Shown: positions 8,190-11,991 of the stretch, piece after piece
How positions within the stretch are numbered: position 1 is the stretch's first letter
How the letters are laid out: each line of letters begins with the position of its first letter
Assembly (NCBI GenBank): GCA_028565635.1
Contig: JAOXYB010048680.1
Location: forward strand, 1-11,991
Length of the DNA: 11,991 nt
Direction of reading: 5' to 3'
DNA from: Phoronis ovalis
Lineage: Eukaryota; Phoronida; Phoronidae
Translations under genes and position numbers: made by a program
Notes under the pieces: generated by a model
Told to the model about the DNA's origin: nothing
The model's input: the letters and a program-made list of their open reading frames with translations, nothing else
The model's database searches: none

Positions 8190-10001
8190 TTATGACTTAT
8201 CTATCTTCTCAATTACCAAATATAGCCTGTCATTAGAAATATACAATCCTTTAGTCAAGATCTTGTCACACAGAGAAGCAGGAAATAAATGTCTCATTCT
8301 ATTTTCTATTATTAAACTAATTTCTAAACGATATAACTTTAAAACAATAGATTTGTTAACCGACATGTATGCTACAGCATCACTCATTAATGCTATAAGA
8401 AAATTAAGTAATAAAACAGGGACAACTAATACATAGGTAATGTAAACAAGGATGGATACGACACTGGTAGGGTTGTCGTTCCTAAATGAGTTTTCGTGTA
8501 CGATATTCAACATATTTAGAAAGGTAACAAACATTGCAGTGAAAAAAATTTCATAGTCATCTGGATTATACTTTTTCATCAAAATTTGAAATGCTGATGT
8601 AAAAGAAACAAAAATTATGAGATAAACCATCAAAAATTTTAACATGATTCGAATCATATTTTGAAAAACAATAACGAAATGTCCCACAAATGGAGAAGCT
8701 TGTAAGAAAAACAGCATTGACCATATGTTTGTGATTGTAGCTGTAGAAATAAGAAAGTATATGAAAGACCCTCCTGGAAAACACTCAGAAGAAAGCAATA
8801 TGCTGAATACAAGAAAAGCGCATGCCTGATGAATAGCATCACAAAAGCGAAAAAATGCTGTGTTCACAACATATTGGACAGCGATATTAGGTCTATTGAT
8901 TTTGGGGATTTTAAAATACGATATAATGTCCCAAAGTTCACAATAGAATCCGGCAAAACTTTGCAAACTCAACACAGTTATAGTGATCAGAAATAAATAA
9001 AAAGTATAAGTATTGTCTTGCAATGCTCTCTCTAATCGATTTATTTCTACTGTCGTGTTACAGAAAGAATTTTGAAGAAGTTTAGAGTCATTTTGGTGAT
9101 TTTGAAATGCCGCTACCAATGTTAAGAACAAGAAGCAATAGGCTATCCTAAAAAGTCCCCAAGTTATAAGCAAGCAGTTAGTTTGCTTGATATGCAGTGA
9201 ACCCCACGTATGTAGGATACTGCATGAAGAAATATTTCGAACGTGTTCATCTAAATGTTCGTATTCTAACAGTAACATAGTATGCAAAGCAGAGCAGAAT
9301 CTTCTACTAGATTTACTGCCAACATAATCAGTTACGTCATACATATGCCTTTGCGCTAAACCTGGAGAAGCTTCCATTATCTTGTAGACACCCCTTGCGT
9401 TTAAAATGCTATTCCCAAGACGGAATCTTCTCAACCTTCCGGCTAGCTCCAAAGGTCGTAAACCGTTTTGGTTGTCTGACAAAAGTAATGTTTCCAGATG
9501 GTCTAATTTTCCATTCTGACTTAGATGATGTTCGATGATGTGATACATTTCACAAAAGATAAGCTCATCACTTGCATAAAAGGCTGCAAAAAGTGTCAGC
9601 ATGTGAAATAAATTATTATTACCATCTTCAACAACATCGGTTAATTTCGGATGATGACTTAGTAGCTCTTTTAATAGTGGTACAGACTTTGATAATACGG
9701 CCAGAGTTATGGGACAAACAATTTTCTGAGGAAATATACTTTTTATCAAAACGAATAACGCGTCGTCTTCATTTCCAGGCTTCTGTAAACAATTGCTAAT
9801 GTCTAAATTATCACCATCAAAAGCACTATTTAGTAAGCGTTCTTTCTCTTTCGATGTGGTGGTCCTTAATAGGTCGCTCGCAATTTCGGTATTTCCTTCA
9901 ATTAAGCTCCTAAACCAGAAATCAAAGTCAGAAACAGGCAACAGATGTTTTGATTCTCTATACTTTTCAACTTTCGATATTTTACTTCTCTTATTTAACA
10001 T
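8190..10001 (-). CDS. TRPV/TRPVL-like cation channel, copy 2 (intronless, 603 aa from the first usable Met)
   Basis: This is a tandem duplicate of the neighbouring channel, in the same orientation and aligned over its full length. The reduced ankyrin region lies at about residues 25-205; VPLLKELLSHHPKLTDVVED is identical to copy 1. Membrane segments are at roughly 276-297, 331-353, 388-405, 415-436, 451-474 and 519-540. The pore loop is at 484-505, with LLLNFLIALMSDAV and the TRP-type helix after S6. Again there is no GMGD-type filter; the pore reads FLNMLNIVHENSF, with His502 where copy 1 has Asp569. The S1-S2 loop and S2 are poorly conserved with copy 1; sequons lie at N304 and N315. The assigned start is the first Met downstream of an in-frame TAA (10050-10052). 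Homology with copy 1 continues upstream of that stop, so the ancestral start was at 10184. The gene is therefore either an N-terminally shortened channel, a very recent pseudogene, a readthrough case, or an allele or assembly error. The remaining 603 codons are open, which favours function or very recent loss. Confidence 0.8.
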   Translation of the reverse strand: MLNKRSKISKVEKYRESKHLLPVSDFDFWFRSLIEGNTEIASDLLRTTTSKEKERLLNSAFDGDNLDISNCLQKPGNEDDALFVLIKSIFPQKIVCPITLAVLSKSVPLLKELLSHHPKLTDVVEDGNNNLFHMLTLFAAFYASDELIFCEMYHIIEHHLSQNGKLDHLETLLLSDNQNGLRPLELAGRLRRFRLGNSILNARGVYKIMEASPGLAQRHMYDVTDYVGSKSSRRFCSALHTMLLLEYEHLDEHVRNISSCSILHTWGSLHIKQTNCLLITWGLFRIAYCFLFLTLVAAFQNHQNDSKLLQNSFCNTTVEINRLERALQDNTYTFYLFLITITVLSLQSFAGFYCELWDIISYFKIPKINRPNIAVQYVVNTAFFRFCDAIHQACAFLVFSILLSSECFPGGSFIYFLISTATITNIWSMLFFLQASPFVGHFVIVFQNMIRIMLKFLMVYLIIFVSFTSAFQILMKKYNPDDYEIFFTAMFVTFLNMLNIVHENSFRNDNPTSVVSILVYITYVLVVPVLLLNFLIALMSDAVAYMSVNKSIVLKLYRLEISLIIENRMRHLFPASLCDKILTKGLYISNDRLYLVIEKIDKS

Positions 10002-10184
10002 AGCTTTTGTGCCTTCTAAATATCTTACATTTATATTAGATTCTCCTTTTTAGTCTGCTTGAATCACATCAAAATCATTTCGAAATGAATTTTCTGCTGG
10101 CGAAAGTGCAGACTCAGAAACAGTGAAATCATGATCATTACCACTTGAAGACAGAGAAAAAATTCGTATTCTTGTATCTCCCAT
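10002..10184 (-). pseudogene. Former N-terminus of channel copy 2, cut off by an in-frame TAA
   Basis: On the minus strand an ATG at 10182-10184 opens a 44-codon frame beginning MGDTRIRIFSLSSSG and ending DVIQAD, then TAA at 10050-10052. Sixteen further codons (KGESNINVRYLEGTKA) lead in the same frame into the 603-codon frame. Copy 1 has the matching pieces in order: IEVFSITSES, PEENSDRR and SKINVENL, then KISKVE. The full frame would be 663 residues plus the stop, against 670 in copy 1. The tract CATCACG(A/G)AAAA lies just before the ATG in both copies, which supports the original start. If transcribed, the 44-codon stretch would act as an upstream ORF. Confidence 0.8.
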
Positions 10185-11079
10185 ATTTTCCGTGATGTGC
10201 TATATGAATATTAAGTGTCTGTGTGTGTAGATATTTCGCGTATATACTTTCCTATTGGTTTTTAGTCTTCTCCTCGTACATGAGAACTAGCTAGGATATA
10301 TAAAACTCTGAGAATAAACACAAATGCTCATGCAGAAATATATTTTGTTTATCGAGCGGAATATTCTCGTGACAAAAACTATTAGAGTCGATCCCAAACT
10401 GTCTGGTTGTATAATCTATGTAAGTTGATTATGGACTAATTGTAATTCCCCCATACAAAGCGATCTTCTACAGGCAAACGAACCTAATACACAGTAGTGC
10501 CGAATTGTGTAATATTTATTTTAAGTACTTTTTTTAATCGTGTAATTTACATTTTGCACATATTTATTATACAATTTTAACGGCCAGGACGATTTTGAGA
10601 ATCATCCTATCACGCTGCTTAAATTGACTATTTGGGCGAAAGGAATTGCAGATTATGAATATGAATTAGCATATATGTTTTAGTTCCATTGATCAAAATA
10701 ATAAATTAAAGAAATATATACGGTTATCAAATTTATGCCATTGCTCATTACATTTTATTAGCAAAAATGTTTTAAATAATTGTTTTCATTGTGTATGACA
10801 CTTATTCTGACTTAATTCTAAGTATGCTATTAGATAGTACATATCTCTTGATGTACCGTATCACATTAGATGGGTTGTCAAAGAACAGACCCAGTTCTAA
10901 AAAGTGTAGTTGTCAATAACTAACACAACCTTTTTCAGCATTTATTACTTCCTTCTCCAACTTTTATATGTATACAATTGTGTATAGGGTATATACATTT
11001 ATAATCTGACATGTAATAACTTTATTCTTATTCATAATAAAATATGTGTGTTCGGCTTAAAAATAAATCTTTAGATTTC
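10185..11079. other. Spacer upstream of channel copy 2
   Basis: It should hold the 5' UTR and promoter of copy 2. On the minus strand, TTTTATATATCC near 10300 and CCAATAGG near 10250 are possible core-promoter words, but such words are common in sequence this AT-rich. A 9-bp stem AGGACGATT/AATCATCCT lies near 10587-10609. I see no gene. Confidence 0.45.
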
Positions 11080-11627
11080 GTAGTCGTGGTTCCTGACTTT
11101 CCGCGCTAGCTCTTAATAATCTGACTTGTGAGCTGTGCGAACAGTCATGGAAACTTACATAGCCAATTACAGTGAAAGTTCCCAGACTTGGAAATCTATG
11201 TAATTACTACCGAATTAGTTTATACATCACTGTCCAGATACTCTCTGATTATCCAACTTAAACTTCAACTACTCTCTTCACCATTTGAAACTCTTGAATT
11301 CAGTTTGTACCATGCAGTAAGCTTGTTTTACCCTGGTCCTCACCCCGGTACCCCCCCCCGGGGTCCTCACACATCAACCCAGTTTTTTTGACAAGTACCC
11401 CATCCTTCTGGGTGCCAGCGCAGGGGTTGCAAACAGCAATAGAAGTAGTGGGAGTTAAAGTTGGATAATCAGAGAGTATCTGGACGCTGATATATGAACT
11501 CATTCGGATAGATTTCCAAGTTTGGGCACTTTCAATGTAATTCGCTAAGTAAGTTTCTATGACTGTTCGCACAGCTCACACGTCAGATTATCAATAGCTA
11601 GTGCAGAACGTCATGAACCAGGACTAG
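11080..11627. mobile_element. Near-palindromic 548-bp foldback element
   Basis: Left arm 11080-11261 and right arm 11458-11627 are inverted copies. Shared blocks include TGTGAGCTGTGCGAACAGTC, ACTTGGAAATCTAT and GTCCAGATACTCTCTGATTA, and the arms differ by point changes and a ~10-bp indel. Weaker inverted similarity continues towards a C/G-rich centre (about 11331-11370) holding GGTCCTCACCCCGGTACC and CCCCGGGGTCCTCAC. AGATTTC directly flanks both ends (11073-11079 and 11628-11634), a 7-bp direct repeat that looks like a target duplication. There is no transposase. A foldback-type transposon explains both the flanking duplication and the symmetry; an inverted local duplication is the alternative. 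Confidence 0.7.
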
Positions 11628-11634
11628 AGATTTC

Positions 11635-11991
11635 CGTGACCTCCGAGTCTAATAATAAACAAGAGTAACAACACTATAAAAGTTTAAAACACATATCAAA
11701 TGATAAATGGTAACTTTTTGTCAACAACTTTTATAAACCTTGTAAGTAATTAACTATACCTGAACAATAAGGTCAACCTTCACAATTAATATTTAACAGT
11801 GAACTTTTATATAAGTTTCAGAAAGTAGTCAATTGTCTCTAGGGAATAATCTATTGGCATAAATATTTGTAACTTGTAGATAAACTTACTGGGTAAAATC
11901 AGCATGCAAAAATGCCCATCCTAAGAACTGACTTTTAAAAATATTTAACCTTAATATTTACCTTTTATACAATCTATTATCTATATATATA
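11635..11991. other. AT-rich sequence at the window end
   Basis: I see no coding frame, inverted repeat or RNA gene in these 357 bases. The window ends in a TA-rich stretch. Confidence 0.5.

Noticed and set aside
10290-10310. TATA-like box for channel copy 2
   Set aside because: Such words occur by chance throughout this AT-rich DNA, and no transcript start is known; it is mentioned only within the spacer entry.
11300-11572. Minus-strand 90-codon open frame
   Set aside because: It lies inside the palindromic element, and changes between the two arms do not favour third codon positions, so it is probably a chance frame.

Overview
The window looks like nuclear DNA from an invertebrate animal. 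It is strongly AT-rich. One gene is split by introns with GT/AG borders, the two channel genes belong to animal sensory-channel families, and the spacers hold non-LTR retrotransposon remains and short inverted-repeat transposons. The general style fits a mollusc, another lophotrochozoan or a cnidarian. That placement is an impression, and nothing in the window fixes the species.

Layout. Positions 234-2203 (+) carry the last three coding exons of a soluble guanylate cyclase beta subunit, i.e. the C-terminal part of its GTP-cyclising domain. The second intron of this gene contains about 700 bp of a decayed LINE in antisense orientation. Just past the stop, 2475-2863 is a short transposon with GC-rich ends, internal copies of a TTTGGATT-type motif and a 9-bp target duplication. 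After a gene-poor AT-rich spacer come two long intronless genes on the minus strand, 4258-6270 (670 aa) and 8190-10001 (603 aa, plus a 5' extension to 10184). They are tandem duplicates of a divergent TRPV/TRPVL-like cation channel: a partial ankyrin region, six membrane segments, a pore loop and a TRP-type helix. A 499-bp inverted-repeat element (7403-7901) with a 9-bp duplication lies between them. A near-palindromic 548-bp element (11080-11627) lies upstream of the second.

The channel pair is the main interest. Both copies keep long frames, so selection has acted on them, but the second has an in-frame TAA after codon 44 of the reading frame homologous to the first copy. Both lack the usual glycine-rich TRPV filter, and they differ at its acidic position (D569 versus H502). 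Their DNA identity is patchy: exact runs of 50-75 bp lie beside strongly diverged loops, which suggests gene conversion or domain-specific selection.

The cyclase and the channels are convergent neighbours. Nothing in the sequence shows that they act together. I found no RNA gene, CRISPR array or prokaryote-type operon.
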